A DNA stretch of 64,000 nt from Protaetiibacter larvae (GTDB taxonomy: Bacteria; Actinomycetota; Actinomycetes; Actinomycetales; Microbacteriaceae). Location of the stretch: positions 2,046,001 to 2,110,000 of the forward strand of contig NZ_CP043504.1 of NCBI RefSeq assembly GCF_008365275.1, given 5' to 3'. Below the pieces are notes generated by a model, which was not told where the DNA came from, did no database searches, and saw only the letters and a program-made list of their open reading frames with translations. Shown here one piece after another: positions 35,587 through 44,872 of the stretch (the first letter of the stretch is position 1; each line of letters starts with the position of its first letter). The position numbers were made by a program, and so were the translations under genes.

Positions 35587-36408
35587 TCAGCGGGTGAGGA
35601 GGCCCGCGTCGAGGGTGTACTGGGCGCCCGTGATGTAGCGGGCACGATCGCTCACCAGGTAGCGCACGAGTTCGGCGACGTCGGAGGTCTCGATCCACGG
35701 CACCCCCGGCAGCAGGTTGCCGGCGCTGCGCTCGGCGATCTCCTGCGGGGTCGCGCCCTCCATGGCCGCGAGACCGTCGTTCATGGGCGTGTCGACGCCC
35801 GTCGGATGGATCGACACGACACGCACCCCGAACGGCGCGAGCTCGATCGCCCACGCCTTCGTCAGGCCGGTGAGCCCGTGCTTGGAGGCGACGTAGTGCG
35901 AGAGCCGGTTGCCGCCGCGTAGCCCCATGACGCTCGAGTTGTTGACGATCACGCCGCGGCCGGACGCCTTGAGATGCGGCACGGCTGCCCGCGCCACCAC
36001 GAAAGGGCCGGTGAGGTTGATGCCGATCATGGCGTCCCATTCGGCGTCCGTCATCGACTCGAGTTCGGCGTAGGCCACGATCCCCGCGTTGTTGATCACG
36101 ATGTCGAGTCCGCCGAAGGCCTCCACCCCCGCATCCACCGCGCGGTGCACGGCAGCCGCATCCCGCACGTCCGCGAGCGCCGGGATCGCGCGTCCCCCCG
36201 CCTCGAGGATCTCGGCCACGAGCGTCTCGAGCTCCGCGGTGGTGCCCTGCGGGTACGCGGGATACCCGAGCTCGGCGCCCACATCGAGCGCCACGATCGC
36301 GGCGCCGTCGGCGGCGAGCGCGCGGGCGATCGCGCGGCCCTGACCGTGGGCTGCGCCCGTCACGAGGGCGACGCGACCGGCGAGCGCGAGGTCACTCGGT
36401 GCGGGCAT
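35587..36408 (-). CDS. Mycofactocin-type SDR-family dehydrogenase
   Basis: 273 residues. The cofactor loop VTGAAHGQGRAIARAL is followed by an insert (LGYPAYPQGTTAELETLV) after the second strand, which is the mark of the subfamily with non-exchangeable nicotinamide (carveol-dehydrogenase-like, mycofactocin-coupled). NNAGI, the catalytic Ser (NNSSVMGLRGG) and YVASKHG are complete. Substrate is an unknown alcohol. No mycofactocin genes are in the window. Its start overlaps the preceding AhpD-like gene by 17 bases, so the two are coupled. Confidence 0.87.
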   Translation of the reverse strand: MPAPSDLALAGRVALVTGAAHGQGRAIARALAADGAAIVALDVGAELGYPAYPQGTTAELETLVAEILEAGGRAIPALADVRDAAAVHRAVDAGVEAFGGLDIVINNAGIVAYAELESMTDAEWDAMIGINLTGPFVVARAAVPHLKASGRGVIVNNSSVMGLRGGNRLSHYVASKHGLTGLTKAWAIELAPFGVRVVSIHPTGVDTPMNDGLAAMEGATPQEIAERSAGNLLPGVPWIETSDVAELVRYLVSDRARYITGAQYTLDAGLLTR

Positions 36409-36937
36409 CGCCGGGCTTGCGGAAGTCGTACAGCACCTCGTCGAGCGGCACCCGACCCACCGTGTTGAACAGGTTGGTGGCGACCATGAGCCCCGCGAAC
36501 GCCACCAGGATCAGGCGCAGCTTCGGCTGGAACGCCGCCTCGAGCCGGGCCCGGAACTCGGCCGGGATGTTGTTCGGGTCGAGCGCGATCATGCGCCCCC
36601 AGTCGAGCAGCAGCTGCTCGGTCTCGGTGACCTGCGGATTGTCGGGGTCATCCCCCGACTCGATGAGGATGCGCCGGAAGAAGACGGAGCAGATGAGGCA
36701 CTCGTTGGCATCCGAGATCGCATACGAGAACAACGACACCGCGCGCTCGCCGATGTACGGCTCGAGCTCGTCCTTGAGGGTGTACCACTCCATGTAGGCG
36801 TCGAAGCTCGGCACATGCCCCAGCAGGGTGCGCTTCATGTTGGTGATGCGCCCGCCGTGCAACTCGAGCTGCCGTTCGGCCGCGGCGAGCGCCGCCGCCG
36901 AGAGTTCCGCATCCGAGGAGAGGGGCAGGAAGGTCAT
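36392..36937 (-). CDS. AhpD-like / carboxymuconolactone decarboxylase-fold protein
   Basis: 181 residues, all helical. ISDANECLICSVFFRR carries an E-C-x-x-C motif in the position of the AhpD redox-active pair. Such proteins act as peroxide-related thiol reductases or gamma-carboxymuconolactone decarboxylases. A -10-like TAGGCT lies six bases before the start, so the mRNA is probably nearly leaderless. It is co-transcribed with the SDR gene. The exact reaction is not predictable. Confidence 0.78.
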   Translation of the reverse strand: MTFLPLSSDAELSAAALAAAERQLELHGGRITNMKRTLLGHVPSFDAYMEWYTLKDELEPYIGERAVSLFSYAISDANECLICSVFFRRILIESGDDPDNPQVTETEQLLLDWGRMIALDPNNIPAEFRARLEAAFQPKLRLILVAFAGLMVATNLFNTVGRVPLDEVLYDFRKPGDARTE

Positions 36938-36971
36938 GAGCCCAGCCTAGGACGCGGGGCGGCGCGTGACT

Positions 36972-37532
36972 CTAGGCTGCGACGCGCGGTGACGCACCCG
37001 GGATGGGCGTCACCTCGTCGAACACTCCGCGGCGGATCGCCTGGAACACCTCGACGGCCGCCTCGGCGAGCTTGCCGTGCCCGCGCAGGATGTTGCGGCG
37101 CACACGCACGTCGTCGTGGATGGCGAGGTCGGCCGCGGCATCCACGATGCGCGCCCCGAGCGATCGCGCCCACGCCGCCGTCATCTCGGCGACGAGCGGG
37201 TCGGCCGACACCACGCGCACGTCGTCGCCGCGCCCGAAGGGCCGCTCGCGCACGAGGGCGCGCGCGATGAGCCCGGCACCGAGGTAGCTCACGACCTGCT
37301 CGTCGGTGATCCAGCGCGGCACGCCCAGCACGTCGCGCTGTTCGCGCAGCACGAGCTCACCGAGCTCTTCGCCGGTGTCGCGCCAGGCGACGCGGTCGCG
37401 CGGCGCGAAGCCGTTGGTGTCGGGGCCCGCGGCATCCACGCTGCCGACGACGAAGCCGCGCCCGCGAAGCGTGGGGCGCAGACGGAGGACGCCCGCTGTC
37501 GGGCGAGGGACGGCGATCCGATGGGCAGTCAT
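36972..37532 (-). CDS. Short medium-chain dehydrogenase-like protein, probably degenerate
   Basis: 186 residues from the ATG at 37532; an earlier ATG at 37553 is possible and neither has a good ribosome site. RGFVVGSVDAAGPDTNGFAPRDRVAWR resembles the GroES-like domain of quinone-oxidoreductase/zinc alcohol dehydrogenases, and ARSLGARIVDAAADL resembles a piece of their nucleotide-binding domain. The usual length is about 320-340 residues, and the glycine-rich NAD(P) motif is missing. It is either a shortened family member or the product of an internal deletion. I do not assign a function. Confidence 0.55.
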   Translation of the reverse strand: MTAHRIAVPRPTAGVLRLRPTLRGRGFVVGSVDAAGPDTNGFAPRDRVAWRDTGEELGELVLREQRDVLGVPRWITDEQVVSYLGAGLIARALVRERPFGRGDDVRVVSADPLVAEMTAAWARSLGARIVDAAADLAIHDDVRVRRNILRGHGKLAEAAVEVFQAIRRGVFDEVTPIPGASPRVAA

Positions 37533-37592
37533 AGCGATGAGTGAAACGCCCATGCCGACTCGCGCATTCCCGTGCGTTCGCATGGATTCGGC

Positions 37593-38948
<1,356 letters not shown>

Positions 38949-38970
38949 CCCCCGAGGGTATCGAGGCGCG

Positions 38971-39029
38971 GCTGGAGCTACGACCTGACGGAGGGGAAGC
39001 GCCTCCCGCCGCGAGGTCGCAGCTCCAGC
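38971..39029. repeat. Long hairpin between divergent oxidase and Ada-AlkA genes
   Basis: GCTGGAGCTACGACCT (38971-38986) and AGGTCGCAGCTCCAGC (39014-39029) are inverted with a single mismatch, giving a 16-bp stem. The enclosed 27 bases hold a smaller GGAGG...CCTCC pair. It sits in the 146-bp divergent promoter region, so it is unlikely to be a simple terminator. Confidence 0.7.
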
Positions 39030-39094
39030 TGCGCCATGACGCCCGTGTCCGATTTCCGCTGGGGAGGGGCGGTGGGGTGTGCGAGGGTGAGGGC

Positions 39095-40570
39095 ATGGAT
39101 GAGGAGGCGCTGTTCCGCACCCGGTACGGCGCGCTCGCCTCGCGCGACGCCCGCTTCGACGGGCAGTTCATCGCCGGCGTGCACTCGACCGGCATCTACT
39201 GCCGGCCCAGCTGCCCCGCGATGACGCCGAAACCCGGCAACGTGAGCTTCTACCGCACCGCGGCGGCCGCCCACGAGGCCGGGCTGCGGGCCTGCAAGCG
39301 CTGCCAGCCGGATGCCGTGCCCGGCTCCCCCGACTGGAATCTGCACGACGACCTCGCCTCCCGTGCGATGCGCCTCATCCAGGACGGCGTGGTGGAGCGC
39401 GACGGCGTCGAAGGGCTCGCCCGGCGGCTCGGCTACTCGGGCCGGCACCTCACGCGCGTGCTCACCGCAGAGCTCGGCGCCGGCCCGCTGGCGCTCGCAC
39501 GGGCGCAGCGCGCCCAGACCGCCCGCACCCTGCTCGCGTCGAGTGAGCTGCCGATCGCCGATGTGGCGTTCGCCGCCGGCTTCGGCAGCCTGCGGCAGTT
39601 CAACGAGACGATCGCCGAGCTCTACCATGCGACCCCCACGGAGCTGCGCGCGCTGAGTCGCCGCGGACGGGCGGCGGGTCCCGCCCCGACGGGTGCCGCG
39701 GGCGAGCTGACCTTGCGGCTCCCCGCCCGGGATCCGATCGACCGGGACGGTCTGCTGGGTTTCTTCGCCGACCACGCGGTCCCCGGTCTCGAGACCGTCG
39801 AGGCCGGCGTCTTCTCCCGCCCGCTCGCGCTGCCGGGCGGCGCGGCGCGGCTCGAACTGCGCCTCGACCCGGGCGGGCCCGGCTTCCTCTGCACGGTGCG
39901 CCTCGCCCGCCTCGCGGATGTGGGGGCCGCCGTGGCGCGCATCCGGCACGCCCTCGACCTCGACGCCGACTCGATGGCGATCGATCAGTCGCTCGCCGCC
40001 GACCCCGCACTCGCACCGCTTGTCGCGGCGACCCCCGGCATCCGGATCGCGGGCTCCTTCGACGCGGAGGAGGCGCTGTTCCGCACCCTGCTGGGACAGC
40101 AGATCTCGGTCGCCGCCGCCCGAACGGCACTCGGACGACTGACGTCCGAGCTCGGCGATGGCGCCTTCCCCACGGCCGCCGCGATCGCCGAGCACGGCCG
40201 CGAGGTGCTGCGCGGGCCGGCGGGGCGCGTCGAGGCGATCCTCGGGATCGCCCGCGACCTCGCCGAGGGCAGGCTCGTGCTCGACATCGGCATGCCCGTG
40301 GAGGAGTTCCGCGCGGCGCTGCTCGCCCAGCGCGGAATCGGCCCCTGGACGGCCGACTATCTGGCGATGCGCGTGCTCGGCGCCCCCGACGTGCTGCCGG
40401 TCGACGATCTCGTGATCCGGCAGGGCGCCGCCGCGCTCGGCGCGCCCGACGACCGTCGAGCGCTCGCCCGTCACGCGGCACGCTGGTCGCCCTGGCGCAG
40501 CTACGCGGCCCTGCACCTGTGGCGTGCCCGGCCGCACCGACCAGCTGGCGGGCGTACCCTGACGGCATGA
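39095..40570 (+). CDS. Ada-type regulator fused to AlkA 3-methyladenine DNA glycosylase
   Basis: 491 residues. Three parts are in order: an AdaA zinc domain with Cys36, Cys40, Cys67 and Cys70 (IYCRPSC, ACKRC) that accepts methyl groups from DNA phosphotriesters; an AraC-type helix-turn-helix domain (about 85-185); and an AlkA glycosylase with the helix-hairpin-helix GIGPWTADYLAMR and the catalytic aspartate in VLPVDDLVIRQ. It both senses methylation damage and excises alkylated bases. Fusions like this are common in Actinobacteria. A separate O6-methyltransferase gene is not adjacent. Its stop overlaps the next start (ATGA). Confidence 0.95.
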   Translation: MDEEALFRTRYGALASRDARFDGQFIAGVHSTGIYCRPSCPAMTPKPGNVSFYRTAAAAHEAGLRACKRCQPDAVPGSPDWNLHDDLASRAMRLIQDGVVERDGVEGLARRLGYSGRHLTRVLTAELGAGPLALARAQRAQTARTLLASSELPIADVAFAAGFGSLRQFNETIAELYHATPTELRALSRRGRAAGPAPTGAAGELTLRLPARDPIDRDGLLGFFADHAVPGLETVEAGVFSRPLALPGGAARLELRLDPGGPGFLCTVRLARLADVGAAVARIRHALDLDADSMAIDQSLAADPALAPLVAATPGIRIAGSFDAEEALFRTLLGQQISVAAARTALGRLTSELGDGAFPTAAAIAEHGREVLRGPAGRVEAILGIARDLAEGRLVLDIGMPVEEFRAALLAQRGIGPWTADYLAMRVLGAPDVLPVDDLVIRQGAAALGAPDDRRALARHAARWSPWRSYAALHLWRARPHRPAGGRTLTA

Positions 40571-41325
40571 CGACGATCTCGGTGGTCATCCCGGCGCGCA
40601 ACGACGCCGAGATGCTGGGGAACTGCCTGGAGGCGCTCGCCCGGCAGACCCTTCGCGCCGACGAGATCGTGGTGGTCGACAACGGCAGCTGGGACGCGAC
40701 GGCTGTCGTGGCGCAGGCGGCGGGCGCGCGGGTCGTCACCGAGCAGACGCCGGGCATCCCGCGCGCGGCATCCGCCGGCTACGACGCCGCACGCGGCGAG
40801 CTCATCGCGCGGTTGGACGCCGACAGCGTGCCGCCCGCCGACTGGCTGCGCCACGCGGTGCGCCGCTTCGAGCGGGACCCGTCGCTGTCGGTGCTCACCG
40901 GTATCGGCGACTTCTACGGCTCCACGCCCCTCGTGCACACCCTCGGACGCGTCATCTACCTGGGCGGGATGCTCGCCTCGATGACGCCGTACCTCGGGCA
41001 TCCGCCGATCTTCGGCTCGAACTTCGTGATGCGCCGCGGTGTGTGGGAGGAGCTCGCCGGCGAGGTGCACCGCACCCAGCGCGAGATCCACGACGACCTC
41101 GACCTCAGCCTGCACATCAAGCCGTGGATGCGGGTGGAGTACGACCCGGAGTTCCGAGTCGGGATCTCGGCGCGGCCGTTCGAGACCGCCTCGGGACTCT
41201 ACCGGCGGGTGAGCTGGGTGGTGCCGACGCTGCGCAACCACTGGCCCGATGACGCCCCCTGGGCGCGCCGCGCGGCCCGCCGCCGTTGGCGCGAGGAGCA
41301 GCAGGAGCGCCGCGCCTCCGCGTGA
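40567..41325 (+). CDS. GT2-family glycosyltransferase
   Basis: 252 residues. ISVVIPARNDAEMLGNCLEAL, EIVVVDNGSWDAT and ARLDADSVPP give the GT-A core and metal site. RTQREIHDDLDLSLHI is the acceptor-side motif. No membrane segment except a weak one near residue 145. It is translationally coupled to the Ada-AlkA gene, which is odd in function and may only reflect gene packing. The acceptor is unknown; it lies far from the polysaccharide locus. Confidence 0.85.
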   Translation: MTTISVVIPARNDAEMLGNCLEALARQTLRADEIVVVDNGSWDATAVVAQAAGARVVTEQTPGIPRAASAGYDAARGELIARLDADSVPPADWLRHAVRRFERDPSLSVLTGIGDFYGSTPLVHTLGRVIYLGGMLASMTPYLGHPPIFGSNFVMRRGVWEELAGEVHRTQREIHDDLDLSLHIKPWMRVEYDPEFRVGISARPFETASGLYRRVSWVVPTLRNHWPDDAPWARRAARRRWREEQQERRASA

Positions 41326-41338
41326 GGCGGCCGGGTGA

Positions 41339-41373
41339 TCTCGATACACCGCCCCGCGGGCGGCACTCGATCA
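41339..41373. repeat. Palindromic element related to the one in nadB
   Basis: TCTCGATACACCGCCC and its partner GGGCGGCACTCGATCA frame a CGC loop. The outer CTCGATAC...ACTCGATC frame is the same as at 32136-32209, while the inner stem differs. It lies between convergent genes and overlaps the stop codon of the hydrolase, so it may also serve as a shared terminator. Confidence 0.75.
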
Positions 41374-42273
41374 GCGGGGGGTGTCGAACAACGCGAGCAT
41401 GTCCCGCACCAGCTGGTGCGGCGTCGTCTCGCACGGGCTGTGCCCGGTCTCATACACCGCGAGGCGTGCCCCGAGCCGCTCCGCGAGCAGCGCGTAGCGC
41501 TCCACGGGCCACAGGTCGTGCGCACTCGTCGCCACGAGGGTCGGGATGCCGGTGGCCCGCACCGCCCCCGCCGCATCCGGTGCGTGCTTCATGAGCCGCA
41601 CGATGTCGTCGACGCATTCGCGCCGGGTGTGGGCGAACCGGGACCGCACGAAGGCGAGGCGCGACGGCCCCACCTTGTTCTTGTTGGTGCGCACCCCCCA
41701 GATCATGAGACCGGCGCCCTGCCGCGGGGTGAGGTAGGTGGAGAGCCACCCGATGCGCTTCACATGGCGATACGAGTTGCCGGGATCAGGCGGGCAGGTC
41801 AGCAGCGTCAGGCTCCGCACCAGCTCGGGACGCGCCGCGGTGACGAGCTGGGCGACGATCCCGGCGAAGGAGTAGCCGAGCAGGTGGGCGGGGGCGCCCG
41901 ACTCGAGGAAGGCCACGAGGTCGTCGACGAACAGCGGGTACTCGTAGCGCTCGCCCTCCGGGGGTCCGGCGGGCGCCGACTGGTAGTTGCCGGCCAGGTC
42001 GTAGGACTGCACGTAGTAGCCGGCCTCCGCGAGCAGCGGCAGCATGAGCACGAAGTCCTCTTTGGATCCGGTGGCACCGGGAACCAGCACGACCCGCGGG
42101 TTCGCCGGGTCGCCGAGCGACACGACGGCGAGCGGCCCGCTCGGCGCGGTGAAGACCGACGCGCGCGATCCCGGGACGGGGGCCGTCCAGTCGATCTCGC
42201 CGATGGCGGCGTCGCGGGCCTCCGCGTCGTCACGTGACGGATCCCGCACGGGTTCGTGGTGGGGCGCGGTCAC
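41371..42273 (-). CDS. Alpha/beta-hydrolase
   Basis: 300 residues from the GTG at 42273. The oxyanion-side loop VLVPGATGSKEDF, the nucleophile elbow LLGYSFAGIVAQ (Ser in GYSFA) and a C-terminal histidine in YETGHSPCE are present, with an acid candidate in ATSAHDLWPVE. Esterase, lipase or hydrolytic dehalogenase-like relatives are all possible. Start and the divergent gene at 42302 are only 28 bases apart, so at least one transcript must be leaderless or nearly so. Confidence 0.87.
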   Translation of the reverse strand: MTAPHHEPVRDPSRDDAEARDAAIGEIDWTAPVPGSRASVFTAPSGPLAVVSLGDPANPRVVLVPGATGSKEDFVLMLPLLAEAGYYVQSYDLAGNYQSAPAGPPEGERYEYPLFVDDLVAFLESGAPAHLLGYSFAGIVAQLVTAARPELVRSLTLLTCPPDPGNSYRHVKRIGWLSTYLTPRQGAGLMIWGVRTNKNKVGPSRLAFVRSRFAHTRRECVDDIVRLMKHAPDAAGAVRATGIPTLVATSAHDLWPVERYALLAERLGARLAVYETGHSPCETTPHQLVRDMLALFDTPR

Positions 42274-42301
42274 GCAGACACGATAGCCGTAGCATGCGGC
42301 C

Positions 42302-42796
42302 ATGGCTGCCGACGACGCGCTTCCCCCAGATGGGCGCGACGAGACCGAGACCCAGCGGCTCGACCGCAACTGGAACGAGATCCTGCAGGAGCTGCGCGTG
42401 GTGCAGACCGGCACGCAGATCCTCACCGGTTTCCTGCTGACGGTGGCCTTCCAGCAGCGCTTCGAGGAGCTCGACGGCTACCAGCTGTGCGTGTACTTCG
42501 TGCTCGTGGCCCTCGCCGCGCTCGCGACGATCCTGGCGCTCACCCCGGTGAGCCTGCACCGCCTGCTGTTCCGGCTGGGTGCGAAACCGGAGCTGGTGAT
42601 GCTCGCGAACGCGTTGCTGAAGGCGACGCTCGCGGCGGTGCTGCTGACCCTCGCCGGCACGGCGTTGTTCATCTTCGACCTCGTCGCGGGGCATCCCGCC
42701 GGTTTCGTGGCGGGCGGCGCGGTGCTCGTGCTCGGCGGGATCGCGTGGTTCGTCACCCCGGTGTTCGTGCGGATGCGTCTGCGGGCGCGCGACTGA
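42302..42796 (+). CDS. DUF6328-family small membrane protein
   Basis: 164 residues. The N-terminus is soluble and acidic, then four membrane helices follow (about 38-55, 62-80, 100-122, 130-150). WNEILQELRVVQTGTQILTGFLL is characteristic of this actinobacterial family, whose role is unknown. Ends with a short Arg-rich tail. Divergent from the hydrolase gene. Confidence 0.8.
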   Translation: MAADDALPPDGRDETETQRLDRNWNEILQELRVVQTGTQILTGFLLTVAFQQRFEELDGYQLCVYFVLVALAALATILALTPVSLHRLLFRLGAKPELVMLANALLKATLAAVLLTLAGTALFIFDLVAGHPAGFVAGGAVLVLGGIAWFVTPVFVRMRLRARD

Positions 42797-42875
42797 AGCC
42801 CTCGCGGGACTAGCACGGCATTCGCCGAGAGGGAACCCCCTTGAGCCTCAGCCCGGCGACGCATCGACTGGGGGC

Positions 42876-43757
42876 ATGAGCGAGATCCTGATCGACCCCG
42901 TGACGCGATACCGCACGGAGGGCTTTCCCCCGCAGGAGCAGCACCAGCCGGGCGTCACCGCGCGCACCGACCCCACCCCCGACCACGGCGAGCACAGCTA
43001 CCGCGGGTCCGGGCGACTGGCGGGGATGCGCACCCTCATCACGGGCGGCGACTCCGGAATCGGCCGCGCGGTGGCGATCGCTTTCGCCCGCGAGGGGGCC
43101 GACGTGGCGATCTCGTTTCTCGAGGAGGAGGCCGACGATGCGGCCGAGACGGCCGAGTGGATCACCGAGGCGGGCCGGATCGCGCTGCTGCTGCCGGGCG
43201 ATGTGCGCTCGGAGGAGCAGTGTCGCGCGCTCGTCGAACGCACGGTCGAGGAGCTCGGCGGGCTCGACGTGCTCGTCTTGAATGCCGCGTATCAGCAAAA
43301 TCGCGATGGGCTCGAGAACACGCCCACCGAGGAGATCGAACGTGTCGTGGAGACCAACCTCTACGCACCGTTGTGGACGGCCCGTGCGGCGATTCCGCAC
43401 CTGCCGGCGGGAGGCTCCATCATCACGACCTCGTCGATCCAGGCTTTCCAGCCGTCCGCCCGGCTCTTCGACTACGCGATGACGAAGGCCGCGCAGGTGG
43501 CATTCACCCGCGCGCTGGCGCAGCAGCTCGGCGGGCGCGGCATCCGGGTGAACGCTGTCGCGCCGGGACCGATCTGGACCCCGCTCATCCCCGCGACGAG
43601 CTGGCCCGAGTCGCTGCCCGAGTTCGGCCAGGACACCCCGCTGGGGCGGGCGGGTCAGCCCGCCGAGGTGGCGCCCGCGTTCGTCTTCCTCGCCTCCCCC
43701 GAGTCGTCGTACGTCTCGGGGGCGATCGTGCCCGTCACGGGCGGAAAGGGGCTCTGA
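42876..43757 (+). CDS. SDR-family oxidoreductase, stress-type (YghA/YhdF-like)
   Basis: 293 residues. A 45-residue extension with EGFPPQEQHQPGVTARTDP, typical of the YghA-like subgroup, precedes the Rossmann domain TLITGGDSGIGRAVAIAFAREGADV. NAAYQ replaces the common NNAG; the catalytic Ser, Tyr and Lys are in TTSSIQAF and YAMTKAA. These enzymes are often induced by general stress; substrates are small aldehydes or ketones. It overlaps the next gene (TGATG), forming a two-gene unit. Confidence 0.9.
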   Translation: MSEILIDPVTRYRTEGFPPQEQHQPGVTARTDPTPDHGEHSYRGSGRLAGMRTLITGGDSGIGRAVAIAFAREGADVAISFLEEEADDAAETAEWITEAGRIALLLPGDVRSEEQCRALVERTVEELGGLDVLVLNAAYQQNRDGLENTPTEEIERVVETNLYAPLWTARAAIPHLPAGGSIITTSSIQAFQPSARLFDYAMTKAAQVAFTRALAQQLGGRGIRVNAVAPGPIWTPLIPATSWPESLPEFGQDTPLGRAGQPAEVAPAFVFLASPESSYVSGAIVPVTGGKGL

Positions 43758-44023
43758 TGCCCGAATCGCGCACCCGTTCCCTCAAGGATCCCGAGCTGTA
43801 CGAGAAGCTGCGGGACGAGGGCAACAGCAAGGAGAAGTCGGCCCGGATCTCGAACGCGGTGGCCGCCCGCGGCGCGACGAGCGTCGGGCGCACCGGGGGA
43901 AGCGCCGCCGACTACGACGACCGCACCGTTCCCCAGTTGCGGGCGCGCGCCAAGCAGCTCGGGCTGAAGGGCTACTCCTCGAAGAGCAAGCAGCAGCTCA
44001 TCGAGTTGCTGCGCAACCACTGA
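43757..44023 (+). CDS. Small DUF7218-like protein with Rho/SAP-like C-terminus
   Basis: 88 residues. The first half (ELYEKLRDEGNSKEKSARISNAVAARG) matches a short stress-associated actinobacterial family. The last 35 residues (VPQLRARAKQLGLKGYSSK) form the helix-extended-helix of Rho N-terminal/SAP domains, which bind nucleic acid. Very charged and probably basic overall. Coupled to the SDR gene by a one-base overlap. DNA binding is inference. Confidence 0.75.
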   Translation: MPESRTRSLKDPELYEKLRDEGNSKEKSARISNAVAARGATSVGRTGGSAADYDDRTVPQLRARAKQLGLKGYSSKSKQQLIELLRNH

Positions 44024-44029
44024 GGCACG

Positions 44030-44836
44030 TCAGTAGATGAAGATCGGGATCCAGCCGGGGTTGTGGGCGTGCACGATCGCGAGGAACACGATCGCGTCGA
44101 AGAGCAGGTGCACCGAGAGCACGTAGCCGAGCGAGCGCGTGCGCGCGAAGAGGTAGCCCTGCAGCAGGGCGAAGGGGAAGGTGAGCAGCGGCCCCCAGGC
44201 GCGGTAGCCGAGCTCCCACAGGAACGACACGAAGATGACGGCCTGGATGAGGTTCGCCGGCAGCACCGGGAGGTGGCGGCGCAGCAGCGCGAAGCAGGTG
44301 CAGATGAAGAACAGCTCGTCCCAGGTGCCCACCGCGTTGACGCCCACGAAGAACCGCAGCAGCTCGGAGAGGTCGGTGATGTGCGGCCAGTTCTGGTAGG
44401 CGCCGGAGCGGATGAAGTAGAACGGCAGGATGAGCCAGCCGAGCACGGGCACCGCGAACAGGTAGGCGAGCTCGAGCCGGGTCTTCTTCTGCCGGCTGCG
44501 CCACGGGAAGGTGATGGCGCGCCGACGCAGCAGCAGGCGGTCGAGCAGGAACGGCACGGCCACGGCGAGCGCCAGCACGGTGCCGATGCGGAAGAAGGCG
44601 CCCCATTCGACGTCCGCCTCCACCGAGGTGGTCGACACGATGGCGATGCCGACCCCGATGAGAGCGAGGTCGAGGCCGAGCTCGCGATCCATCCACCAGC
44701 CGAGCCCGATGGCGGCGACGAGCACGAGGTGCCCCCAGCCGGGCAGCTGGAGCCCGAACAGCATCAGGGCGGATGCGGCGACGCCGGCCGCGGGCACGAG
44801 CGCGCGCCTGCTCCACGGCTCGGCGACGGCATCCAC
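44030..44836 (-). CDS. Polytopic membrane protein, degenerate CPBP-protease relative
   Basis: 268 residues from the GTG at 44836 with about eight hydrophobic segments. VGTWDELFFICTCFALLRR sits where the CPBP EExxxR motif should be but has DE and lacks the arginine spacing; SVHLLFDAIVF is in the position of HxxxN/D. This looks like a CPBP-like fold with an altered active site. The frame upstream of 44836 is a shadow of the LigD gene on the other strand. Function unknown. Confidence 0.7.
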   Translation of the reverse strand: MDAVAEPWSRRALVPAAGVAASALMLFGLQLPGWGHLVLVAAIGLGWWMDRELGLDLALIGVGIAIVSTTSVEADVEWGAFFRIGTVLALAVAVPFLLDRLLLRRRAITFPWRSRQKKTRLELAYLFAVPVLGWLILPFYFIRSGAYQNWPHITDLSELLRFFVGVNAVGTWDELFFICTCFALLRRHLPVLPANLIQAVIFVSFLWELGYRAWGPLLTFPFALLQGYLFARTRSLGYVLSVHLLFDAIVFLAIVHAHNPGWIPIFIY

Positions 44837-44872
44837 GTGCCCAGCTTGCCAGGCCGGCGTAGCGTGGACCGC

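Noticed and set aside
36940-36975. Two CTAG/TAGGCT elements before the AhpD-like gene as part of the shared regulon
   Set aside because: No C-run/G-run dyad lies at the right distance; it is an ordinary -10 candidate only.
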